NCBI GenBank assembly: GCA_020851455.1
Contig: JADZCT010000047.1
Coordinates: forward strand, 186,001-250,000
Source: Gemmatimonadaceae bacterium
GTDB taxonomy: Bacteria; Gemmatimonadota; Gemmatimonadetes; Gemmatimonadales; Gemmatimonadaceae
Reading direction: 5' to 3'
Length of the DNA stretch: 64,000 bases
Of the stretch, positions 54,272-61,358 are shown piece by piece (the stretch's first letter is position 1; each line of letters begins with the position of its first letter). The position numbers and the translations under genes were made by a program. The notes below the pieces were generated by a model that saw nothing but the letters and a program-made list of their open reading frames with translations, did no database searches and was not told the origin of the DNA.

Positions 54272-54958
54272 TCAGGGCACCATCGAACGGCTGGCCCACG
54301 TCGTGGGCACAAGGCGCCCGTTCCTGAGTGCGAACTCCACGTACCTGACCTCACGCGGATTCGCAGGCAGAGTCACCGCCTCGCTGGCTGAAAGCCCGCG
54401 GGCCGCGAGGCTGACTACGATCTTATGGTCAACCGGGGCTACCTCGCCGCGGTACAGCTCGTCGGCGCCACCGGCTGCGAGCGTGCGCGCACGCTCCGTG
54501 CTCATCGCCACGGGTTTCTGCTGGTCACCGTCAATCATCACAACAGCGCCAACGTCGCCTTCGGGCAGGATGTCCACCCTGAGGAGGACCACCAGGACTG
54601 CCTTGTCGGTTTGCGTCGCGGCGTCCCGAAGCAGCCGGATGCGATCGCGTTGCACGAGGAGCCGCGCCTGCGCGGAGTCGAGCAACGTCTCGATCCGCTG
54701 GAGCGCACCGGCCTGCTCGCTCATCGCCAGGTTCTTCGCGCGGTCTGCAATGCTCGCCGCCATTTCACGATCGAGCGCCGCCTCGAGGGCGAGCCGCTGT
54801 CGCCGCGCCAGGTCGAGCGAGTCTTCGAGGGTGCGCGGAGCGCCTTGCCCTTGCGCAACGGCAGCGCCGAGCAGCCAGAGGCAGCCGAGCAATGCCATTG
54901 CAAGCGCACGACGGCGCGCAATCCTGCCGCGCGCCAGGGAAGTCGCATGCTGCATCAT
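54272..54958 (-). CDS. Secreted coiled-coil protein
   Basis: 228 residues. Signal peptide (residues about 1-36, ending VAQGQG), then a coiled coil (about 42-110) and a beta domain with LLRVDILPEGDVGAVVMIDG. Function unknown. Its ATG overlaps the stop of the upstream barrel gene (4 nt). Confidence 0.75.
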   Translation of the reverse strand: MMQHATSLARGRIARRRALAMALLGCLWLLGAAVAQGQGAPRTLEDSLDLARRQRLALEAALDREMAASIADRAKNLAMSEQAGALQRIETLLDSAQARLLVQRDRIRLLRDAATQTDKAVLVVLLRVDILPEGDVGAVVMIDGDQQKPVAMSTERARTLAAGGADELYRGEVAPVDHKIVVSLAARGLSASEAVTLPANPREVRYVEFALRNGRLVPTTWASRSMVP

Positions 54959-56139
54959 CGCGCCTCCGGCGGCTTTCTTGCCGCTTCGCGCGCACGCAGG
55001 AGTTCCTGCAGCCGCCGCAACGCGGCCTGCTCTTCCTGTAACTGCCGCTCGAGTACCGACCGCTCCGCATCGCGCTCCTGCATTGCAAGCGCGCGGAGCG
55101 CGTCTATCTGCCCTGAGATCACGTCAATGCGCTGCTGGGCGAGGCGCGCCTGCCGATCGAGGTCGCCCTGCTCCGCCTGCATCTGCTCTGTGCGGCGCGC
55201 GAGGGCATCGCCGCGCACGAGCGCCTGAACGTTGGCCTGCCAGCCGACCGTTAGCGCAACCTTCGGTCCCGTGTAGCGCCCGGCAGCCGATCCGGACGCC
55301 GCGGACTGGCTGCTGGCGCTCCCCATGTCGGTCGCCAGCGCAGCGATCCTCACGCCGCGCCATTCGATCCGCGCGCCGGCGTTCAGTCCCCATCCATCCT
55401 GCTCGGCCATGAACGACAAGGTGCCATACGGACCCGTCGCGAAATCTACCGATGCACCGCCGAAGGTACCGCCGGTCGCAGCGCCCGCGTAGCGATTCCC
55501 CATTCCGCCGTCGTCCGAGAAGAGCCCGGTGCCGCGCCCGGCGGTGAGGGAGATCTGGGAGGTGGGCCGATACGGATTCTCGCCCTGAACCAGGACGAAG
55601 GTGCGCGTGACGACCCCGTACACCGACCCCGCCGTCCTGAGAGAGGACGAAGGATCAGTCGTGGCGAGCCGGCTCAACGATCGCTCCGTTCCGACGTTGC
55701 GAATCCCAGCGGCGATGCTGGGCAGCCAGTGCACCAGACCCCGCCTCCAGGTCGCGTCTGTCTGGTCGAACAACATCAGCTTGCCGAACAGGCCGCTCTT
55801 GAGGTCTCCGGAGAAAACGGAGATGCCGACCTCTCCCCGGCCCCAGAGTGAGGCCGAAAGGGAGACGTTGTACGACGCAGTCTTCCCCGCCCCGACCGGG
55901 AGCGCTGCGCTGTCCAGCGCCAGGCGCGTGAAGGTGAATGCCAGGTCGCCGCCGAGCGGGGCGACGGCAGCCGCCGGTACGTTGATCAGCCCTCCGTCCC
56001 AGAATAGCGTTGGGCCGAATGTTGGCCGCTGAGCATCCGCCCGTGCAACGGGCCAGAGAAGCGCGGCAGAGCATGCCACTGCCAAGCATGCGCTCCAGGC
56101 ATCGGCAGCGGCGGGAAGCCAACCTCGCCGTAGAATCAC
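54955..56139 (-). CDS. Outer-membrane beta-barrel with C-terminal coiled coil (B)
   Basis: 394 residues. A signal peptide at the start (cut near ADAQ) precedes a barrel-like region of alternating strands with conserved-looking GGDLAFTFTR and many aromatic strand ends (about 40-300). The last ~90 residues form a coiled coil with Q/E-rich heptads, ending ARKPPEAR. A barrel followed by a coiled coil pointing into the periplasm is unusual. The neighbouring gene at 56136 encodes a paralogue with the same plan. Overlaps of 4 nt on both sides. Confidence 0.75.
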   Translation of the reverse strand: MILRRGWLPAAADAWSACLAVACSAALLWPVARADAQRPTFGPTLFWDGGLINVPAAAVAPLGGDLAFTFTRLALDSAALPVGAGKTASYNVSLSASLWGRGEVGISVFSGDLKSGLFGKLMLFDQTDATWRRGLVHWLPSIAAGIRNVGTERSLSRLATTDPSSSLRTAGSVYGVVTRTFVLVQGENPYRPTSQISLTAGRGTGLFSDDGGMGNRYAGAATGGTFGGASVDFATGPYGTLSFMAEQDGWGLNAGARIEWRGVRIAALATDMGSASSQSAASGSAAGRYTGPKVALTVGWQANVQALVRGDALARRTEQMQAEQGDLDRQARLAQQRIDVISGQIDALRALAMQERDAERSVLERQLQEEQAALRRLQELLRAREAARKPPEAR

Positions 56140-57347
56140 GGGATCCGCCCCCCTGGCTCTGGCGGTTTCTTGCCAAGCTCATCGAGCCGCTTCTGCGCGT
56201 CCTTCAGTGCCTCACGTTCTGCGTCCAGTTGGCGAATGAGAAGCTGCTGCTGTTTCCGCGACGCATCGTCCGCCACCCGCGCCGCCGTCTGCAACTGCTC
56301 CACCAGACGACGCGTGATCAGGCGGCGCTGCTCGATCTCCTGCTCGATGCGTTTCAGCTCAAGCCTGGCCTCGGCTGCCTCGGCGCGCTGCGTGCTGCCG
56401 CGGACGATGGACGGGAGACTGGCGTTATACGAGAATGCGATCGCTGCCTTGGTGAAGTTGGCGAGCGCTCCGTTGTCAGGAACCCCCTTCGCCTCTTCCA
56501 ACTCCGTGAGATAGATCCCCCCGCTCACATGTCCGAGCGTGAACCGCAATCCGGCGTTCCAGTCGAAGCCATTGTTCTCCAGCATGAATGTCATCTCACC
56601 GCCCTCGCCGGCCGGGACCACGTAGCGATAGCCGGCGAACAATCCTGGAAGGATCGTGCCTCGAGTGCTGTTGAGTGAGCCAAGTCCGCCGGTTTCCCTG
56701 AACAATCCGTTCCCGTACCCCACGGTGACAGAAGCGCCCCCGGAGGCGTACCTGAACTCACGGGTAGCCACCAGGTACGCCGTCGGGCTGCCGTTGTATA
56801 CACCGCGACCGCCCCGAAGGCCCGTGTCACCAAGGACGTCAACGATCCGGCGCTCGCCGGTCACGAAACGATCCTGGTACCTGCTGGATCCGATGTTGCG
56901 GGCGCCGATCGCAATTGCCGGGACCCAGGTGTCTCGATCCGTCCGCTGCTCGACGAGCAGGAACTGGCCGAAGCCGCCCACTTGCTGGGTACGTGTGCTG
57001 TACAGCGAGCCGCCGAAGGAGATCCGCCCGCGCAGGTGGAGCTCGAGGGACTGCGTCAGGTCCCAGAGCGACCCGCCTGCCGAGGGCCGGTACGAGCCAG
57101 CCCCCACCGCGCGCGCGCTGATGGATGCGAACAAGTCGCCGTCCGCAGGGGAGACCCAGGCGACCGGAATGCTTGCCAGCCCCGTGCCGAAGGTGAGCGT
57201 GGATCCGTAGGCCGGCAGGGGCGCCTGGTAGGACGATCCCTGTGCGTCCGCCGTCGCTGCGATGAGCGGCAGCAGCGCAACTGCCACCAGCGTAACGCTG
57301 ATGAACCTGAACGGCAGGCGCGCGGCAGGAGCAGATCTGGTGAGCAT
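56136..57347 (-). CDS. Outer-membrane beta-barrel with C-terminal coiled coil (A)
   Basis: 403 residues from the ATG at 57347 (a TTG start 12 nt upstream is possible). Signal peptide to about TADAQ, then a barrel-like beta region with LWDLTQSLELHLRG and repeated SVTVGYG-type strands to about residue 300, then a coiled coil of ~80 residues ending LDELGKKPPEPGGR. Shares the layout and the terminal K-P-P-E tail with the downstream protein, so they are probably paralogues. First gene of the machine operon; no strong ribosome site is visible. Confidence 0.75.
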   Translation of the reverse strand: MLTRSAPAARLPFRFISVTLVAVALLPLIAATADAQGSSYQAPLPAYGSTLTFGTGLASIPVAWVSPADGDLFASISARAVGAGSYRPSAGGSLWDLTQSLELHLRGRISFGGSLYSTRTQQVGGFGQFLLVEQRTDRDTWVPAIAIGARNIGSSRYQDRFVTGERRIVDVLGDTGLRGGRGVYNGSPTAYLVATREFRYASGGASVTVGYGNGLFRETGGLGSLNSTRGTILPGLFAGYRYVVPAGEGGEMTFMLENNGFDWNAGLRFTLGHVSGGIYLTELEEAKGVPDNGALANFTKAAIAFSYNASLPSIVRGSTQRAEAAEARLELKRIEQEIEQRRLITRRLVEQLQTAARVADDASRKQQQLLIRQLDAEREALKDAQKRLDELGKKPPEPGGRIP

Positions 57348-57495
57348 GGGCGGACTCAATAATAGACTAATGGCGCTTCAAGGCCGTAACCGCGTCCGAG
57401 TCATCAGCCGCCGCAGGCAATTGTTCTGCCACGGAGCGCGCGCGCCGCAGCCCCAGTAGGCCGTCACTGCTAAATTACCGCGCGGCGGAGGGCCG

Positions 57496-58161
57496 ATGCT
57501 GAACAGCGTACGATCCACAGTGTGGCGGGGCATGGCATGGCGCGCGGCATCTCCATTGTGCGCTGCCGCAATCGCTTGTCCTCTCGCGAGCGGAACGGTG
57601 ATGGCACAGGCGGCATGGCAGGCATCCGGGATCATCGGTGCCTCGGCGCGCGCGGAGGACGGACGCGCACTCCTCGGGGTCCGAATCGAGGCGGGCTTTC
57701 GGCGTGTGCCGTTGGCGGATGGCATCGCGATCGAGCCGGGTGTTGCAGTAGTCCAAGTGACATCCCGCGGAGGCTCGTTCGCCGGCGGGCGCAACATCAA
57801 GGAAAACTCCACCGAAGCATTCATCCGTTTTGGGCGCACGGTGCTCGCCGGAAACGCGCTGCGGCTGGACGGCTCGGTCGCACCGGTGATATCGGCCTCG
57901 CTGGGATGCGCTGGCGGCGGCACATTCCAGGCGGACACCGGTGGCACGTATGGGACCGTACAGTGCCGGAACTCGTTCGCCCGCAAGTCAACGATCCGGC
58001 CTGGGCTCGCGCTACGCCTCGTGATCGCCGATGGCAGCGGACGACGACACCCTCTGCCGCTGATCGCGGGGTTGGATGCGAGCGTCGGGACGGTGGCGGC
58101 CGGCCGTTCAGCGGCAATCACGATTTTCGCCGGATTTCGGGCACCCCCAATCACGCGTTGA
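57496..58161 (+). CDS. Secreted, probable outer-membrane beta-barrel protein
   Basis: 221 residues. A signal peptide with two possible cleavage sites ends near VMAQ; the mature part is beta-rich with strands such as GVAVVQVTSRGG and AITIFAGFRAP. Two cysteines (SLGCAGG and VQCRNS) could form a disulfide. No recognised family. Divergent from the machine operon and convergent with the secreted protein at 58243; a strong hairpin lies between them. Confidence 0.7.
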   Translation: MLNSVRSTVWRGMAWRAASPLCAAAIACPLASGTVMAQAAWQASGIIGASARAEDGRALLGVRIEAGFRRVPLADGIAIEPGVAVVQVTSRGGSFAGGRNIKENSTEAFIRFGRTVLAGNALRLDGSVAPVISASLGCAGGGTFQADTGGTYGTVQCRNSFARKSTIRPGLALRLVIADGSGRRHPLPLIAGLDASVGTVAAGRSAAITIFAGFRAPPITR

Positions 58162-58179
58162 CCAGAGGGGCGCAAGACG

Positions 58180-58214
58180 GAGAGGGGCGCGGACACCGCG
58201 TCCGCGCCCCTCTC
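58180..58214. terminator. Bidirectional intrinsic terminator
   Basis: A 15-bp perfect stem (arms 58180-58194 and 58200-58214, G+C-rich) with a 5-nt loop, exactly between two convergent genes. The U run is absent on both strands, yet the palindrome is symmetric and strong enough for a bidirectional terminator. Confidence 0.7.
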
Positions 58215-58242
58215 TGCGTCCGGAAACGGATGTGCGCCGGCG

Positions 58243-58797
58243 CTATCGCCCGACCATCTGCACCAAAGCAGCGTGGATCGCGAGGAACTGTGGCGGCAGC
58301 GTGCCAGCGGCAAAGAAACTCGCCGGGAGCGCACTGAGGAGACTGTTGAATGCATTCGCTGCCGCGGTAACCAAGCCCGGCGACGACGAAGAAGTAGCCC
58401 CCGCAAGCGCCGCAAGCGCCTGCGTAAGCGATGCCGTTGCGCCAGCAGGGGCGCCAGCGGATGTGAGCGCGGCACTCACCTGCGCAACGGCGGGCACGCT
58501 TCCGGACATCAGCGCCCCAACCTGCTGGGCGGCCGCCGGGGGAACCGCCTGCCCCGTCACGGGCGACGTCACGTTGCCGCTCGACAGACTGCCGGCGGTG
58601 GATGAGACCGAGGCGCCGCTGACGCCGCCGCTCACTCCACCGGTTCCACCGCCCGGCGTACCGAGCGGCGCGAAGGTGACCACGGTGCTCTGCGTCGGGC
58701 CTGCTACGTCGGACATGCTGCCGCTCTGGGCGTACGCGGCTGTCGCCGCGAAGGCGATGGCAGCCGCTGCGCTGATCCTGATGAATGGCTTCGTCAT
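58243..58797 (-). CDS. Small secreted Ala/Gly/Ser-rich protein
   Basis: 184 residues from the ATG at 58797. The signal peptide MTKPFIRISAAAAIAFAATA ends before AYAQ. The mature part begins with a Gly/Ser/Val-rich low-complexity stretch and continues as Ala-rich helices ending FLAIHAALVQMVGR. No family is recognised. The longer in-frame N-terminus upstream is Arg/Ser-rich and unlikely. It lies 70 nt after the barrel gene at 58868 and may be exported with it. Confidence 0.65.
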   Translation of the reverse strand: MTKPFIRISAAAAIAFAATAAYAQSGSMSDVAGPTQSTVVTFAPLGTPGGGTGGVSGGVSGASVSSTAGSLSSGNVTSPVTGQAVPPAAAQQVGALMSGSVPAVAQVSAALTSAGAPAGATASLTQALAALAGATSSSSPGLVTAAANAFNSLLSALPASFFAAGTLPPQFLAIHAALVQMVGR

Positions 58798-58867
58798 GGA
58801 GGGTCTCCTGGACAACGTCAATGGTCGGTGTGGGTCCGTACGTGCTGGTCGCGCCGCTGGGCCTGGG

Positions 58868-59737
58868 CTAGAAGTGAAGCCCGACGCCGGCGCCGATCGT
58901 GAAGCGCGGTGACTTGCTCGCCGTCCCCGTGAGGTCAACGAGCGCCGGCGTGATCGAGACCGGGAAGCTCTTGAAGGGAACGATGGACATGCCAACGTTG
59001 ACGTCCTGGCCGGTATAGTCGCCAATGAACGAAACCTGGTCGTGCACGAGCAGTGCTACCGATGCGAACGCGTTCACGGTCTTATTGTCCTTTCGCACGT
59101 CTGCCGTGGTACGGAACCGCCCGTTGCCGACGCCGGCCGAGACGGTCACTGCCTTCAGCCATGCCATGTCGGCGGACGGCTGCTGGTACACGTGGGAGAT
59201 GACACCATACCACGAATCGGCGCCATCCGTCTTCTGTCCGCCGGCGATGAACGCGTTCTCTACGCCGACCGCGACCGCCGTGGACGGATTCAGATTCCTG
59301 AACGCCTGAAACGAGAAGGCGGTACGATTGCCAAAGCCGGAACGGAAGGTGGACAGCGAGGTGATCACGGTAGTGAGGCCGATTCCATCGGTGGCGTCCC
59401 CAAGGCCGAAGCCCGCCGAGATCGAGCCGTCGTCTCCTCCGTTGTCGCTGAAGACCCCGTTTGAGCCCTTGTAGCCGCGGGTCGAGGCCTGGTAGCCGCC
59501 GCCGATGAAGAAGTCGCCCATCCCGGGGCCGAACGCCAGCGGCGTGCCCGTGTTGGTGCCGGGAGCGCCCCGGAACAGGTCGGCGAGGCCGCCGGCCGCC
59601 GCGGTCTGCGGCACCTTGATCGTGAACTGGCGACGGAGCGCCTCTGCGTCCTGCGCTGTCGCGACAGCCGAAGCCAGCGTCACCAGCGCCGCGGCTGCCA
59701 GAGCCGCGGGGAGGAATTTCGACGGAATGCTGATCAT
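58868..59737 (-). CDS. Secreted, probable outer-membrane beta-barrel protein
   Basis: 289 residues. A signal peptide (cut near ATAQ) is followed by beta strands with alternating aromatic ends (SAGFGLGDATDGIGL, FSFQAFRNLNPST) and a final strand ending in the aromatic F (RFTIGAGVGLHF), the C-terminal signature of many outer-membrane proteins. A GG-rich loop (GGDDGS) lies in the middle. Substrate unknown. A TTGACA promoter lies ~100 nt upstream. Confidence 0.75.
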   Translation of the reverse strand: MISIPSKFLPAALAAAALVTLASAVATAQDAEALRRQFTIKVPQTAAAGGLADLFRGAPGTNTGTPLAFGPGMGDFFIGGGYQASTRGYKGSNGVFSDNGGDDGSISAGFGLGDATDGIGLTTVITSLSTFRSGFGNRTAFSFQAFRNLNPSTAVAVGVENAFIAGGQKTDGADSWYGVISHVYQQPSADMAWLKAVTVSAGVGNGRFRTTADVRKDNKTVNAFASVALLVHDQVSFIGDYTGQDVNVGMSIVPFKSFPVSITPALVDLTGTASKSPRFTIGAGVGLHF

Positions 59738-59829
59738 TCGAGTGGCTCCATTAAACGGGTTGGCGCGCCGTGCACCTGGGCGCGCGCCGTGAGGCGAACG
59801 CGCACAGGTAACTGCCGACGATCACTCCA

Positions 59830-59858
59830 ATCTTCAGGGAGCCGGGGCGAGATGTCAA
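59830..59858 (-). promoter_or_regulatory. Candidate promoter of the barrel gene at 58868
   Basis: On the minus strand a perfect TTGACA (59858-59853) and GAAGAT (59835-59830), separated by 17 nt; the expected start is near 59823, about 85 nt upstream of the ATG. Confidence 0.5.
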
Positions 59859-59914
59859 TAGCGCGGCAAGCGCAGCACGCCCGAATCGCGCCAACGTCGT
59901 TCATCCGTCATTGA

Positions 59915-59986
59915 TGGGCCCTGCTGGATTCGAACCAGCGCACGCTCGATTATGAGTCGATCGCTCTACCGCTGAGCTAAGGGCCC
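59915..59986 (-). tRNA. tRNA with CAU anticodon, most likely tRNA-Ile2 (lysidine type)
   Basis: Cloverleaf of 72 nt: acceptor GGGCCCT/AGGGCCC, D stem GCTC/GAGC, anticodon loop CTCATAA (anticodon CAT), T arm with TTCGAAT, discriminator A; CCA is not encoded. CAU could be Met or Ile2. The acceptor pairs C4-G69 and C5-G68 are the TilS recognition pairs of tRNA-Ile2, and the sequence resembles the E. coli ileX acceptor, so Ile2 is preferred. One mismatch lies at the outer anticodon stem pair. Confidence 0.88.
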
Positions 59987-60033
59987 CGGGTGAACGGTAA
60001 GCTAAGCAGGCCGCGCGCGGTCCGAGAGGTGCT

Positions 60034-60061
60034 TTGCCGCAGGAGCGCCACGGATTACCTT
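60034..60061 (+). promoter_or_regulatory. Candidate promoter of the tRNA-Val gene
   Basis: TTGCCG (60034-60039) and TACCTT (60056-60061), 16 nt apart; the tRNA begins 14 nt after the -10 element. Confidence 0.4.
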
Positions 60062-60075
60062 TCCCGTCCTTGTCA

Positions 60076-60149
60076 GGGCGCGTAGCTCAGCTGGTTAGAG
60101 CGCTGCTTTCACACAGCAGAGGTCCGGGGTTCGAGTCCCTGCGCGCCCA
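60076..60149 (+). tRNA. tRNA-Val (CAC anticodon)
   Basis: Cloverleaf of 74 nt: acceptor GGGCGCG/CGCGCCC, D arm with GCTC...GAGC, anticodon stem CTGCT/AGCAG around TTCACAC (anticodon CAC), T arm with TTCGAGT, discriminator A. CCA is not encoded. Reads GUG. Divergent from the CAU tRNA 89 nt away. Confidence 0.95.
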
Positions 60150-60162
60150 CTGCCTCGCGGGG

Positions 60163-60756
60163 TCACCCGGCGCTCGGCATCTGCCGGGCCGCCGCAGCAC
60201 CCTCCCGACGGCGGTGAGAGCGCGCCAGGGTCAGCGCGCCCCACCCGACGACAGCCACCAGAACGACGGGGCTGAGGCCAACAAGCAGCCGGCCGGTCGC
60301 CTTCTGCTGGGCAAGATCGAACGTTCCGCAGAGCAGCGCGGAGTAGCTCGTGTAGAGCACACCCAGGGCGAATGTCATCGAGATGGCGTGAATGCCCAGC
60401 GCCCCGCGAACCACGAACGGCACGGCGGGCAGGCTGACCCCCAGGACCGCCCCCGCGGCGAGAAGACTCAGGTGCATCAGCTGGTTGGCCAGCGGCGACG
60501 CTCCCACGAGGTCCACCGATCGCGGCAGCATCCAGAACCACATCGTTCCCAGGAAGAGCACCAGCCCGGCTGCTCCGTACGGATCCCACCGCCGCAGGGC
60601 ATCGCCACGCCCGCGCGCAGCGAGCCAGCCGAGCGCCAGCCATGCCGGCATCTCGACCAGCAGCAGCCGTGGCATCGCGCGGTCCAGCCACGCGTCAATC
60701 GGCGGAGCTATGAGAGTCGCCGCGGCGACCGCCAGCGCCAGAGTGCGCGGCTTCAC
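60163..60756 (-). CDS. Small multi-pass membrane protein, 'orf1'-type partner of the heme-copper cluster
   Basis: 197 residues with about six transmembrane helices, including LLLVEMPAWLALGWLAA, WFWMLPRSVDLV and LMHLSLLAAGAVLGV. It has a conserved-looking His and aromatic residues (Trp, Met). Possibly a CtaG-like assembly factor, but I cannot name the family. The GTG start overlaps the SCO stop as GTGA, so it is co-translated with the heme-copper genes. In nitrifiers a small membrane ORF follows norSY-senC in the same position. Confidence 0.75.
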   Translation of the reverse strand: MKPRTLALAVAAATLIAPPIDAWLDRAMPRLLLVEMPAWLALGWLAARGRGDALRRWDPYGAAGLVLFLGTMWFWMLPRSVDLVGASPLANQLMHLSLLAAGAVLGVSLPAVPFVVRGALGIHAISMTFALGVLYTSYSALLCGTFDLAQQKATGRLLVGLSPVVLVAVVGWGALTLARSHRRREGAAAARQMPSAG

Positions 60757-61358
60757 GACGCGAGCCGCCTGATCTCCGCCGCAATGACCCCGGGGTCGCC
60801 GTCGGCCCGGAATACGCGTACAACGCGCCCTGCCCGGTCAATCAGCACCATGTCGGTGGAGTGGTTGATGAGGCCGTCACGGCGGCGATAGACCCAGATT
60901 CCGAGCCGTTCCATCGCATTCGCGCCATCGGTCGCTTCGAGCGATGCCATCGTCCAGCCCTCGGGCGAGCCGTGAGCTCGCCACCTGTCGAGCAGATCGC
61001 GGGGCGAGTCACCGTCAATGCTGAGGCTTACCACTTCAACCCTGCCGGGCGAGAGATCGCGGAGCGCGTACTGTACCTGCCCGAGATTCGCCATGGCGAT
61101 CGGGCAGACGTCGGGGCATCGCAGGTACATCGCCTGCACGAGCCGGAACGCCGGCCCGGGCGCCGCGAGGTCGTAGCGTGTGCCACGAGCGTCAACCACC
61201 AGGAGCGGCGGCGCGGGCCGCGGCAGCGGTCCCGCCGCGACTCGCGCCGCAGAAAAGCTCGTGAACGCCTGAAAGCCGTGGGTCCATGACGCCAGTACGA
61301 AGACAGCGGCGATCGCCATCCCGACGGGGAGGATGCGCGCCACGCCGGCGGGCTTCAT
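60753..61358 (-). CDS. SCO1/SenC family copper-delivery protein
   Basis: 201 residues. An N-terminal membrane anchor (about 8-28), then a thioredoxin-like domain with MYLRCPDVCPIAMANL: the CxxxC metal site of SCO proteins is intact, with the usual late His in INHSTDMVLID. It delivers copper to the CuA site of the terminal oxidase/reductase subunit II encoded in the same run. The ATG overlaps the subunit I stop as ATGA. Confidence 0.93.
   Translation of the reverse strand: MKPAGVARILPVGMAIAAVFVLASWTHGFQAFTSFSAARVAAGPLPRPAPPLLVVDARGTRYDLAAPGPAFRLVQAMYLRCPDVCPIAMANLGQVQYALRDLSPGRVEVVSLSIDGDSPRDLLDRWRAHGSPEGWTMASLEATDGANAMERLGIWVYRRRDGLINHSTDMVLIDRAGRVVRVFRADGDPGVIAAEIRRLAS

Noticed and set aside
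57348-57495. Promoter of the machine operon
   Set aside because: A TTACGG/TCTATT pair 17 nt apart exists but is too weak to report as a feature.
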